Below are positions 22,925 through 31,001 of a stretch of 32,642 bases of DNA, in pieces (position 1 is the stretch's first letter; every line of letters begins with the position of its first letter). The stretch is from Desulfobacteraceae bacterium (GTDB lineage: Bacteria > Desulfobacterota > DSM-4660 > Desulfatiglandales > Desulfatiglandaceae). A program made the position numbers and the translations under genes. Below the pieces are notes generated by a model. It searched no databases, was not told the origin of the DNA, and worked only from the letters and a program-made list of their open reading frames with translations. The DNA lies in contig QZIK01000109.1 in the NCBI GenBank assembly GCA_003599015.1, positions 1 to 32,642 on the forward strand, given 5' to 3'.

Positions 22925-22955
22925 TAAAAAAGGCCATCCCAGGTTGGGATGGCCT
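22925..22955 (-). terminator. Intrinsic terminator after the dehydrogenase gene
   Basis: Perfect 11-bp stem, AGGCCATCCCA (22931-22941) and TGGGATGGCCT (22945-22955), 3-nt loop. On the minus strand the stem is followed by TTTTTTATT, a textbook Rho-independent terminator. It lies 31 bp before the symporter ATG. Confidence 0.85.
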
Positions 22956-23010
22956 TGCCTGACATAACCTGTAAAATTTATTTAATTATACGCCTGCGTC
23001 AATAATTCCT

Positions 23011-23976
23011 TTATTTGTTCTCCCAGTAAAGGGTCTTGAGCCTATTGAGAAATTCCCTGTCGCGTTTTTTTATTGCCTCATCAAGGCTCTCCTTGGAAAA
23101 GTCGTTGCTGTAATCGTAAAATCCCTTTCCGCTCTTTATTCCGTCATGGCCCTTTTCAGCGAGTCTTGTGAGTGCCCCGGGGGGCTCTTTGGAATTGGAG
23201 ATGAGAGGAAAGAGGTTTTGGCAAACCTTGAGCCACAGCTTCAGACCTCCCAGGTCAATGGTCAAAAGTGGTCCTATGCTGGCAAGCCTGAATCCGATGC
23301 TTCCCTTGACAGCCTTGTCAATGTCCTCGGCGCTTGCGATACCCTGTTCGTAAAGATCCAGGATCTCCCTGACCATGGCCATCTGAATCCTGTTGATTAG
23401 AAATCCCGGGACCTCTTTTTCTATTTTCACGGGCACCTTCTTGATCCTGACAAGGAGATCATAGGTGGTCTCAAAGGTCTCTTCGCTTGTCCAGGGGGCG
23501 CGGACAACCTCAACCGTCGGAACTATGTGGGGAGGGTTGAACCAGTGGGTAGTCACAAGCCTTTCCCTGTTTTGTACCTTTATCCCTATGTCGGCCAGGG
23601 TAAGGGATGAGGTATTGCTTGCAATTATAGCATCTTTTTTGCAGAGGGATTCCACCTCTGCAAAAAGGCGTTGTTTCAGCTCAAGGAGTTCCGGGGCTGC
23701 CTCTGTTATGAAATCGCCCCCCTTCACACATTCAGCCAGGCTGCAGGTGGTGAAAAGCCTTTCAAGGCACGGACCGATAGCCCGCTCCTCAATGAGCCCG
23801 AACCGGGCAAACAACCCCAGGTTCTCCTCGATGTGGTCCCTTGCCGTTTTAAGTATCTGCTCATTGATATCGTAAAGCGTCACGGGATATCCGCCCATCA
23901 AAAAGCTCTGGGCGATGCCGTGGCCCATGATCCCCGCCCCCAGGACAGAGACTCTCTTAACTTCATCCAATTTCAA
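23011..23976 (-). CDS. 3-hydroxyacyl-CoA dehydrogenase family protein
   Basis: 321 residues. N-terminal NAD-binding fold with VLGAGIMGHGIA (G13, G15, G18), the substrate-loop stretch ASNTSSL, the catalytic His region THWFNPPHIVPTVEV and the linker EVPGFLINRIQMAMVREI; C-terminal helical domain from about 190, ending GKGFYDYS. It oxidises a 3-hydroxyacyl substrate, probably a CoA ester, with NAD+. HWFNPP rather than HFFNP places it away from classic FadB/Hbd, nearer the carnitine-dehydrogenase/lambda-crystallin side, so the substrate may not be 3-hydroxybutyryl-CoA. It follows the TRAP large permease by 44 bp and is terminated by the hairpin at 22925-22955. Confidence 0.88.
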   Translation of the reverse strand: MKLDEVKRVSVLGAGIMGHGIAQSFLMGGYPVTLYDINEQILKTARDHIEENLGLFARFGLIEERAIGPCLERLFTTCSLAECVKGGDFITEAAPELLELKQRLFAEVESLCKKDAIIASNTSSLTLADIGIKVQNRERLVTTHWFNPPHIVPTVEVVRAPWTSEETFETTYDLLVRIKKVPVKIEKEVPGFLINRIQMAMVREILDLYEQGIASAEDIDKAVKGSIGFRLASIGPLLTIDLGGLKLWLKVCQNLFPLISNSKEPPGALTRLAEKGHDGIKSGKGFYDYSNDFSKESLDEAIKKRDREFLNRLKTLYWENK

Positions 23977-24020
23977 TCCATATCCTCCTTGCGTTTAACA
24001 ATGCGCTTATGGTTTCTCTC

Positions 24021-25343
24021 TTAATGGCCTGAAAGGACCTTTGGAAGCCAGAGGCAGAGCGCCGGAAATATTATGCAAAGCACTGTTACCATTAGCTGCA
24101 GGCCCACAAAAGGCATTACCCCTTTATAGATGTCGTTGAGTTCGAGTTCCGGTGAAATGCCCTTCAGGTAAAAAATGGAATATGCAAAAGGTGGTGTGAG
24201 AAACGAGATCTGCAGGCTTACACATACCACCAATCCCACCCACAGAGGATCGAACTGAAGGTTGAAGAGGATGGGTGCGAATATGGGCACCATGATCATG
24301 AGTATGCCTATCCAGTCTATAAAACAGCCCAGGACGATAATGATGATCATGAGCACGATAAAAATGCCCCACCGTCCCAGCCCCAGTCCCATAAGGAAAT
24401 CCGTAATCACCTGACCGCAACCGGCGTTCAGGAAGGCCCCTGTAAAGATATTGGATGCTATGGCTATGAAGATGATCATGGCCGTTATTCTGAGGGTGAG
24501 GTAGCAGTTTTCCTTAAAAGACTTCCATGTGAAGGTCTTGTACAGGAATCCAAGACCTACGGCTCCCAGGGAACCTACGGCACCTGCTTCTGTTGGGGAT
24601 GCAACTCCGAAGAACAGGGAGCCGAGAACCAGAAAGACCATGCCGACGGGCGGGAGCAGATATTTGAATCCTTCCTTGAAGGATTCCCTTGTAAAAAACT
24701 TTAGGGCCATCTCCTTAGGAAGATTGGGTGCAACATCCGGCCAGATGGCCGCACGGATAAGGATATATACGATGTAAGATAATCCCAGAAGCAGGCCGGG
24801 AATAAAAGCGCCAGCGTACATGTCAACAACAGATACCCCTGCCATTGGGGCATAAAGGATGAGCATGACGCTCGGGGGGATGAGAATACCCAGGGTTCCT
24901 CCTGCGCAGACCACGCCGCTTGCCAGATCCTTTGAATAGCGCGCCTTGAGCATGGAAGGGATCGCCAGCAGTCCTATGGCCGTCTCCGATGCGCCGACGA
25001 CGCCTACGCAGGCGGCAAAGATCATTGCAAGTACAATGGTTGCGACCCCGAGACCTCCCCGCAGATCCGCCATCCATCGCTGCAGTATATGGAAAGCCCT
25101 TTCTGCAACGCCGGAGGACTGCATCATGGCTCCCATGAAGATAAACAAAGGAACCGCCGCCAGGATGTACTCGGATAGAGTGCCGTTCATCACGCGCTGG
25201 GGGAGCATGTAGAGGAATGCATTTCCGCCCGTCAGGTACCCGAATAAAAGTCCCATGGTTCCGATTCCGAAGGCCAGGGGAAATCCAAGGAGCAGGATGA
25301 ACAGGCTGAGGAGCATGAGGATGGTTGTCAGTTCAGGACTCAT
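24021..25343 (-). CDS. dctM: TRAP transporter large permease (DctM-like)
   Basis: 440 residues, typical size, about 12 transmembrane helices. Family marks: LAAVPLFIFMGAMMQSSGVAERAF, ETAIGLLAIPSMLKARYSKDLASG (read in pieces), GTLGILIPPSVMLILY and ASPTEAGAVGS, all typical of DctM. It carries the substrate through the membrane using a Na+ gradient, working with DctQ and the binding protein. Its ATG overlaps the dctQ stop (TAATG), so the two are translationally coupled. Substrate specificity lies in the binding protein. Confidence 0.94.
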   Translation of the reverse strand: MSPELTTILMLLSLFILLLGFPLAFGIGTMGLLFGYLTGGNAFLYMLPQRVMNGTLSEYILAAVPLFIFMGAMMQSSGVAERAFHILQRWMADLRGGLGVATIVLAMIFAACVGVVGASETAIGLLAIPSMLKARYSKDLASGVVCAGGTLGILIPPSVMLILYAPMAGVSVVDMYAGAFIPGLLLGLSYIVYILIRAAIWPDVAPNLPKEMALKFFTRESFKEGFKYLLPPVGMVFLVLGSLFFGVASPTEAGAVGSLGAVGLGFLYKTFTWKSFKENCYLTLRITAMIIFIAIASNIFTGAFLNAGCGQVITDFLMGLGLGRWGIFIVLMIIIIVLGCFIDWIGILMIMVPIFAPILFNLQFDPLWVGLVVCVSLQISFLTPPFAYSIFYLKGISPELELNDIYKGVMPFVGLQLMVTVLCIIFPALCLWLPKVLSGH

Positions 25344-25846
25344 TAGCGACCTCCCTTCAGGGCTACACCAAGGGAGCGCAGGAAATTGGCAATCCCTTGA
25401 AGTATGAGCATGATAAAACCGGCCATTATAGTTGCTTTAAAAGGCCAGAGCTGTGGTCGCCAGACACTTGAGGATGAACTCTCCCCTGACTCCCATGTCC
25501 AATAGGTGTGATCTCCGCATTTATAAGTAAGAACAATCATGAAGGGAAAAAAGAGTAGGATGTATCCTATCACATCCATCCATGCCTTGCGCCTGGTGGA
25601 AAGCTTGGAATAAAGCATATCCATTCGAACGTGGGAGCCTAGAAGGAGGCAGTAGGCAACTCCCAGCATGGAGTAGGCCCCATAAACCATGTAGGTTAAT
25701 TCAAAGGCCCAGTAGGTAGGCTTGCTGAAGACATATCGCATGAACACATCGTAGCAGATTGCCGCCACAAGCCCGGCCATGAGAAAGCTCGCCAGCTTTC
25801 CCATCCATTCGCTTAGTTTGTCAATTGCGCCGAAGAACTTTTCCAT
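25343..25846 (-). CDS. dctQ: TRAP transporter small permease (DctQ-like)
   Basis: 167 residues with four predicted transmembrane helices. The DctQ pattern is clear: FLMAGLVAAICYDVFMRYVF followed by PTYWAFELTYMVYGAYSMLG and later HVRMDMLYSKLSTRRKAWMDVIG, with a last helix LILQGIANFLRSLG. It forms the membrane complex with DctM. It begins 142 bp after the binding-protein gene, with a hairpin in the gap, and its stop overlaps the dctM start by one base. Confidence 0.92.
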   Translation of the reverse strand: MEKFFGAIDKLSEWMGKLASFLMAGLVAAICYDVFMRYVFSKPTYWAFELTYMVYGAYSMLGVAYCLLLGSHVRMDMLYSKLSTRRKAWMDVIGYILLFFPFMIVLTYKCGDHTYWTWESGESSSSSVWRPQLWPFKATIMAGFIMLILQGIANFLRSLGVALKGGR

Positions 25847-25920
25847 TGAAATCTACCCCTCAGCCTGGCCCCTCTCCCCGTGAGGCGATGAGGGGAATTC
25901 CTGGCCAGATTAAGATATAT

Positions 25921-25955
25921 GGGGACCGTTATCTTTCAAATAAAAATAACGGCCC
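25921..25955. other. Intercistronic hairpin between dctP and dctQ
   Basis: Arms GGGGACCGTTAT (25921-25932) and ATAACGGCCCC (25945-25955), 11 pairs with one bulged A. There is no long T-run. In TRAP operons such a structure commonly lets the binding protein be made in excess by slowing transcription or protecting the upstream mRNA from 3' decay. Confidence 0.55.
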
Positions 25956-25988
25956 CAGCAACTATGATATTATACTTTATTAACCCTT

Positions 25989-27041
25989 TTAACGCGGCAA
26001 TGAGAATGCCTTGCTGTAAGGGAACCACTTGGAGCCGAACTGTTTTTGTGAATTCCAGACCTTGCCGAAGAATTCATCCTTTGCCGCCTTTTCATCGAGA
26101 TATTCGATGGCCCATTTTATCATGGTCTTGGATGTCTGATCTTCAAGCTGGACAACCTGGATACCCTTTTCTTTAAAGAAATCCATGGCCTCTAAGTTCT
26201 TTTGTTCCATCCACATCCATTCTTTCAGGCGGCTCTTCCATATGGCGGCCTCTACGAGGACCTTAAGGTCATCAGGCACGGCAGCCCAGGATTTCTGGTT
26301 TACAACCAGCTCGATGTGCGAGCAGGGCTGATGGATTCCGGGAATATGCATGTATTTGCAAACCTCCCAGATACCGAGGGTCTTGTCGAATGCCGGGATG
26401 CTGTATTCCGCTGCATCAAGAACGCCTCTCTGCAGGTTGGGCATGATCTCGCCGGCCGGCATGAAAACCACCGAAAAGCCGTTCTTTGCAAGCACATCTC
26501 CCATAAGAGGCATCATGCGGAATTTCATGCCTTTCCAGTCGTCCAGTTTTGCAAGAGGCTTCTTGGCCCACATGTAAACTTCCATGGAGATGGGAGCCGT
26601 CTCAAAGGCCTTGACCTTGTATCCGTAACGATCGTACATCTCCTGATGGAGCTCTTTTCCGCCGCCGTGTTCCAGCCACATCTGTGTGTCAAAGGCAGCA
26701 AGCCCACCAGGTGCGGAGGTGAAAAGAGGGGCAACGGGAATCTTGCCCACCCACTGGCCTGTATAGCCGTAGTTTGCATCGTAAACACCGTCGCTTACTG
26801 CCTTGAGGCCCTCAAATGGGGGAACCAGGGCTCCGGCAGGAAAAACCTCCCAGACCATCCGGCCGCCTGTCACTTCCTTGACCACATCAGCAAGGCGAAG
26901 CAGTGCCTCATGGTACAGCATACCGGCAGGAACAAAACCCTGCACCTTCCATTTGATAACCTTATCCGCCGCTATGCCGGGCATGGCAAGACACGTCACC
27001 AACATCACTACAGAAAGAATCATGAGAAGTTTCTTAATCAT
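25989..27041 (-). CDS. dctP: TRAP transporter solute-binding protein (DctP-like)
   Basis: 350 residues. A signal peptide (about 1-25, KKLLMILSVVMLVTCLAMPGIAA) is followed by a periplasmic DctP fold: IKWKVQGFVPAGMLYHEALLRLADVV at the start, then MKFRMMPLMGDVLAKNGFSVVFMPAGEIMPNLQRGVLDAAEY, the conserved ligand-binding region with the Arg that pairs with substrate carboxylates (KFRMM). The KWKVQ start and HIPGIHQP stretch put it near the binding proteins for 2-oxo/hydroxy monocarboxylates rather than C4-dicarboxylates, which is a tentative reading. AAGGAGG lies 11 nt before the ATG. It is the first transporter gene after the ligase gene. Confidence 0.92.
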   Translation of the reverse strand: MIKKLLMILSVVMLVTCLAMPGIAADKVIKWKVQGFVPAGMLYHEALLRLADVVKEVTGGRMVWEVFPAGALVPPFEGLKAVSDGVYDANYGYTGQWVGKIPVAPLFTSAPGGLAAFDTQMWLEHGGGKELHQEMYDRYGYKVKAFETAPISMEVYMWAKKPLAKLDDWKGMKFRMMPLMGDVLAKNGFSVVFMPAGEIMPNLQRGVLDAAEYSIPAFDKTLGIWEVCKYMHIPGIHQPCSHIELVVNQKSWAAVPDDLKVLVEAAIWKSRLKEWMWMEQKNLEAMDFFKEKGIQVVQLEDQTSKTMIKWAIEYLDEKAAKDEFFGKVWNSQKQFGSKWFPYSKAFSLPR

Positions 27042-27157
27042 TTTTTAATTTACCTCCTTGTTGGTTTAGCAGTTTCAAGCAAGAAAACCAAAAGACCGCC
27101 GCCAAGCGAAAATATGGTTTCACCTCCTTTCCAGCCTCGCTTTCCTTTATCCGTCTC

Positions 27158-29155
27158 CTATGCCGGCTTCTTGCCGGGGCCTTCCTTTTCAGCCATATCA
27201 GTGAAATATCTTATGGCTGAAGGGTTGCTCATGGAATCAAGATTCACAGCCTTTTCAACGGGAATTCCCTGCAGGATCTTTTTGACCGGTACCTCCAGCT
27301 TTTTACCGTTCAGGGTTTTCGGTACTTCAGCTATTTCATGTATTTCATCAGGAACATGCCTTGGGGACAGAGCGGTTCTGATCTTTTTCTTTATCTTATC
27401 CTTAAGTGCCGCATCCAGTTTCAGGCCTTTCTTAAGGACCACGAAAAGAGGCATGTTATAGTCCCCGTTGGGGAGATTATAGCCCACAATGAGGCTCTCG
27501 GCTATCTCGGGAAGTTCCTCCACCGCCGCATAAATCTCGCTGCTTCCCATGCGGACGCCCATGCGTTTGAGGGTGGAGTCGGAGCGTCCCAGTATGACGG
27601 CGCTCCCCCTATCGGTTATCTTGATCCAGTCGCCGTGTCTCCAGACGCCCGGGTACATCTCAAAGTAGCTTTCGATATATCGTTTGTTGTCCGGATCGTT
27701 CCAAAGATAAAGAGGCATGGAGGGAATGGGTTCTTTTATCACGAGCTCTCCCACCTCGCCCAAAAGGCTTTTGCCTGCCTCGTCAAGGGCCTCTGCCTTA
27801 ACGCCCAGACACCGGCACTGGAGTTCTCCTGCGTGCACCGGCAGTGTGGGGCATGACCCAAGAAAGCCGGAGCATGGGTCTGTTCCGCCGCTTACAGATG
27901 CCAGAAGCAGGTCTTTCTTTACCTTTTCATAGACCCACCTGAAGCCCTCCGGAGAAAGGGGCGATCCCGTTGATCCCATGGTTTTGAGGGAGCCGAGGTC
28001 GTGATTTTTGCCGGGTTCAAGTCCTGAGTTCATGCATGCGTGGATAAATGCGGCACTTGTTCCGAAGATATTCATGGGTGCTTTTTCGGCAAGCCCCCAA
28101 AGGACATCCATGTCGGGGTAGCCGGGGCTCCCGTCATAAAGGATCGGGGTCGCCCCAACCAGAAGGCCTCCCTGGACTATGTTCCACATGACCCATCCGG
28201 TGGTGCTGAACCAGAAGAACCTGTCTCCTGGCTTGATGTCCACGTGAAGGGCAAGGAATTTCATCAACTCAATTAGAATACCTCCCTGGCTGTGGACGAG
28301 TCCCTTCGGGAGACCTGTAGTGCCTGATGAGTAGACGACCCATATGGGATGGTTAAACGGCAGGCTCTCGTATATGAGTTCTGCATTTTTTCCCAGAAGA
28401 TCCTTCCAAAGGAGAAAACCTTCAGGCGGTTTTTCTCCCCCGGTTTCCTTAAGATATGGCACGAGGATGGTCTGCCTGAGGGTGGTAAGGCTTTTTCTGA
28501 TCTCCTCAACGGCGGAAAGGCAGTCAAAGGCCTTTCCTCCGTATTGGTATCCGTCAACGGCAAACAGGACCTTCGGCTCTATCTGTTTGAACCGGTCCGT
28601 GACACTCCTTGTCCCAAAGTCAGGTGAGCAGCTTGACCACACCGCTCCAATGCTTGCGCAGGCAAGAAAGGCCTTTACGGTTTGAGGTATGTTGGGCATA
28701 TACGCCACTACCCTGTCTCCCTTCTCCACTCCCATGGAGCGGAGGGAGGCTGCAATGGATGCAACATCTTTATATAGCTCTTCCCAGGAGATCTCTGTAA
28801 GGGGTGTTATCTCGGATTGAAATATAAGGGCAGGGCGTTCGGAGGTAATATTTCGGAATACATGTTCCGTGTAGTTTATCTCAGACCCGTTGAACCACCT
28901 TGCTCCCGGCATCTTTCTGCTTGAAAGAATCTCTGAATAGCCTTTTCTGGGGATAATCTTGAAGTATTCCCAGAGGGATTCCCAGAAACTCTCAATCTCC
29001 GTAACCGACCAGGTCCAGAGATCATTGTACTCTTTAAAAGAGAGCCCTTTTTCTCTTGAAAGCCACCTCATATAGGCCGTTATGTTGGCCCCTTCCTTAC
29101 GCTCCCCGGAAGGCTCCCACAGAAGGGTTCCCTCGCTAACAGGTCTGCTGTCCAT
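27158..29155 (-). CDS. Acetoacetate--CoA ligase-like acyl-CoA synthetase
   Basis: 665 residues, matching acetoacetyl-CoA synthetases (about 650-670). ANL-superfamily domains: the N-terminal cap WEPSGE...YMRWL and ARWFNGSEINYTEH, the ATP-binding P-loop SSGTTGLPKG at 276-285, adenylate motifs TTGWVMWN and GSTGSPLSPEG, WRHGDW (hinge Asp) and the C-terminal Lys motif PKTLNGKKLEVPVKK. The SGGTDPCSGF stretch is typical of this family rather than acetyl-CoA synthetase. It activates acetoacetate or a related short keto/hydroxy acid with ATP and CoA. It is the promoter-proximal gene of the minus-strand operon with TRAP and dehydrogenase genes, divergent from the LarA-like gene. Exact substrate unproven. 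Confidence 0.9.
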   Translation of the reverse strand: MDSRPVSEGTLLWEPSGERKEGANITAYMRWLSREKGLSFKEYNDLWTWSVTEIESFWESLWEYFKIIPRKGYSEILSSRKMPGARWFNGSEINYTEHVFRNITSERPALIFQSEITPLTEISWEELYKDVASIAASLRSMGVEKGDRVVAYMPNIPQTVKAFLACASIGAVWSSCSPDFGTRSVTDRFKQIEPKVLFAVDGYQYGGKAFDCLSAVEEIRKSLTTLRQTILVPYLKETGGEKPPEGFLLWKDLLGKNAELIYESLPFNHPIWVVYSSGTTGLPKGLVHSQGGILIELMKFLALHVDIKPGDRFFWFSTTGWVMWNIVQGGLLVGATPILYDGSPGYPDMDVLWGLAEKAPMNIFGTSAAFIHACMNSGLEPGKNHDLGSLKTMGSTGSPLSPEGFRWVYEKVKKDLLLASVSGGTDPCSGFLGSCPTLPVHAGELQCRCLGVKAEALDEAGKSLLGEVGELVIKEPIPSMPLYLWNDPDNKRYIESYFEMYPGVWRHGDWIKITDRGSAVILGRSDSTLKRMGVRMGSSEIYAAVEELPEIAESLIVGYNLPNGDYNMPLFVVLKKGLKLDAALKDKIKKKIRTALSPRHVPDEIHEIAEVPKTLNGKKLEVPVKKILQGIPVEKAVNLDSMSNPSAIRYFTDMAEKEGPGKKPA

Positions 29156-29655
29156 TCATCCACTCCTTAAAAACTTGCGTAAAAAAATGTCCACTTTAAA
29201 CCCTACCCTTTTAATGGAGTGCGGCTGGTTAGTCAATTAAATCTTTAACAGCCCGTTGAAAAAGGTTCCTCTGCCCTGGTGTGATCTTCTTTTGTAACGG
29301 CGAGTTATGTCTATCTGCTCTTCATTGCCGGGTATTTGTTTCCACATGCATTCGTGGACCCGGGCCTAAAGTTCCCATCTGTCGCGCGCCTTTCATACTT
29401 GCCTTTTTGGTCGGCACAATGGGGATCTAATGTCAGGATGATTAGTCCTTGACATAAACCCTGTTTTAACCGGATAAGCTTTATGACACAATTTTTGCGG
29501 TTTTTGGATTTATCCGGTTTTGCATACTTATTGGTTTTAAGGACTGAAAATGGGAAAAGTGAAGAATGACGACGAAGAAAAGTATTTGAAAGACTGAAAG
29601 TATGCAAAAAACGGATGGAGCTTTTTTTGTGGAGAAAAAAACAGGAGATCGTGCA
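29156..29655. promoter_or_regulatory. 500-bp divergent intergenic region between ligase and LarA-like operons
   Basis: No convincing gene is seen. It contains a 10-bp perfect inverted repeat AACCGGATAA (29468-29477) / TTATCCGGTT (29510-29519), 42 bp centre to centre (about four helical turns), which fits a site for a dimeric or looping regulator. TTGACA at 29449-29454 could be a -35 element toward larA, but the -10 at the right distance is poor. Ribosome site AGGAGA at 29643-29648 serves the LarA-like gene. Confidence 0.5.
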
Positions 29656-30945
29656 ATGAAAACCCCGGGACAAATAGAGAAAGATCTTCCCCCCATGAGG
29701 GTCTTGCGCCAGAGAGCCTCGGTTCCTCCCCCTGTTGATGTGGCAGGAGAGATTGAAAGGCAATGGGAAACCTTAAGAAAAAAAGTCGAGCTTAAACCGG
29801 GCCTTTCGGTTGCGGTTGCCGTAGGCAGCAGAGGCATAACGGATCTTTCCACTGCGGTGCGGGAGGTGGTCAAAAGACTTAAAGAGGCCGGAATGGAGCC
29901 ATTTATAACGCCTGCCATGGGCTCCCACGGGGGAGCTGCCGCCGAGGGCCAGATGGAGGTTCTTCGTCTGCGGGGAATAACGGAGGAGACCGTGGGGGCG
30001 CCTGTTAAGGCAACCATGGAGGTTGTCCCCATGGGGGAGGCGGACGGGATACCGCTTTTTCTGGATCGTCTTGCCCATGAGGCAGGCGGCATCGTGCTTG
30101 TAAACCGAATAAAGCCGCACACCAACTTCGTGGGTCCCACTGAAAGCGGTCTTATAAAGATGATGGCAATAGGGTTGGGAAATCAGGTGGGTGCTGAGCA
30201 TTATCATCGCCTTTCTGTGATAAAAGATCAGTACAGGATCATAAGCACGGCCGGAAAGGAGCTCATAAGAAGAGCAAGGGTTTTATTCGGAGTGGGGCTT
30301 GTGGAGAACCAGGATCACAGAACCTGCATGGTCAGGGTGGCGCCTGCCGGAGAGATCGAGGAGGTCGAAAGCGGGCTTCTCAAGGCTGCAAGGGCATGCC
30401 TTCCGCTCATCCCTGTAGATGAGATAGATCTGCTCATTGTAGATGAGATGGGAAAGGACATAAGCGGAGAGGGGATAGACCCCAACGTTGTGGGAAGGGA
30501 TGTGTGCGCATACGGCGCCAAAAGGCCTGTTCCGCAGGTTACAAGGATCTTTGTGCGGGATCTTACGGATGGGAGCGAGGGAAGCGCGCTCGGCATAGGC
30601 CAGGCGGACTTTACCCTGAAAAGACTGGTTGATAAGATGGATTTCAAAGTCACTGCCATAAACTGTCTTACCTCGTGCTGCCCTGAGTCCGGCAAGATAC
30701 CTCTTACCTATGAAACAGACCGTGAGGCTGTTGCCGCGGCTCTTATGACCCTCAGACCATACAGCCTTGAAGATCTGCGCATCGTGCACATAAAAAATAC
30801 ACTGGAGCTCAATACCCTGTGGGCCTCAGAGGGTTGCCTTAAGGATCTGGAGGGCAGATCCAACGTGGAGGTGGGGAAGGAGAGGGTTTTTATGAAATTT
30901 GACTCCTCAGGGTATCTTATTTCACCCTTTACAGGACGCTGCTAA
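29656..30945 (+). CDS. LarA-like (lactate racemase family, DUF2088) protein
   Basis: 429 residues from ATG 29656, which has AGGAGA 7 nt upstream; the longer frame from 29602 has none. The family is Ni-pincer LarA and its homologues. Candidate equivalents of L. plantarum LarA residues H108, H174, K184 and H200 are H91 in MGSHGGA, H155 in RIKPHTNF, K168 in SGLIKMMAIG and H182/H184 in AEHYHR, in the same order and similar spacing, so the catalytic core looks present. LarA members racemise 2-hydroxy acids such as lactate. No LarB/C/E cofactor genes are in view. With the GlcD/F genes downstream, it likely converts an L-hydroxy acid to the D form for oxidation. Confidence 0.82.
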   Translation: MKTPGQIEKDLPPMRVLRQRASVPPPVDVAGEIERQWETLRKKVELKPGLSVAVAVGSRGITDLSTAVREVVKRLKEAGMEPFITPAMGSHGGAAAEGQMEVLRLRGITEETVGAPVKATMEVVPMGEADGIPLFLDRLAHEAGGIVLVNRIKPHTNFVGPTESGLIKMMAIGLGNQVGAEHYHRLSVIKDQYRIISTAGKELIRRARVLFGVGLVENQDHRTCMVRVAPAGEIEEVESGLLKAARACLPLIPVDEIDLLIVDEMGKDISGEGIDPNVVGRDVCAYGAKRPVPQVTRIFVRDLTDGSEGSALGIGQADFTLKRLVDKMDFKVTAINCLTSCCPESGKIPLTYETDREAVAAALMTLRPYSLEDLRIVHIKNTLELNTLWASEGCLKDLEGRSNVEVGKERVFMKFDSSGYLISPFTGRC

Positions 30946-31001
30946 AGAATTGGGGAAAAATCTGTTGTGATTTTAAAGAAGGAAAACACGGGAGCCTTTT
31001 T

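Noticed and set aside
29481-30140. Long minus-strand open frame (219 codons) opposite the LarA-like gene
   Set aside because: It is Ser/Pro/Arg-rich shadow coding opposite a clear conserved protein, has no ribosome site or domain, and such frames are common opposite GC-rich genes.
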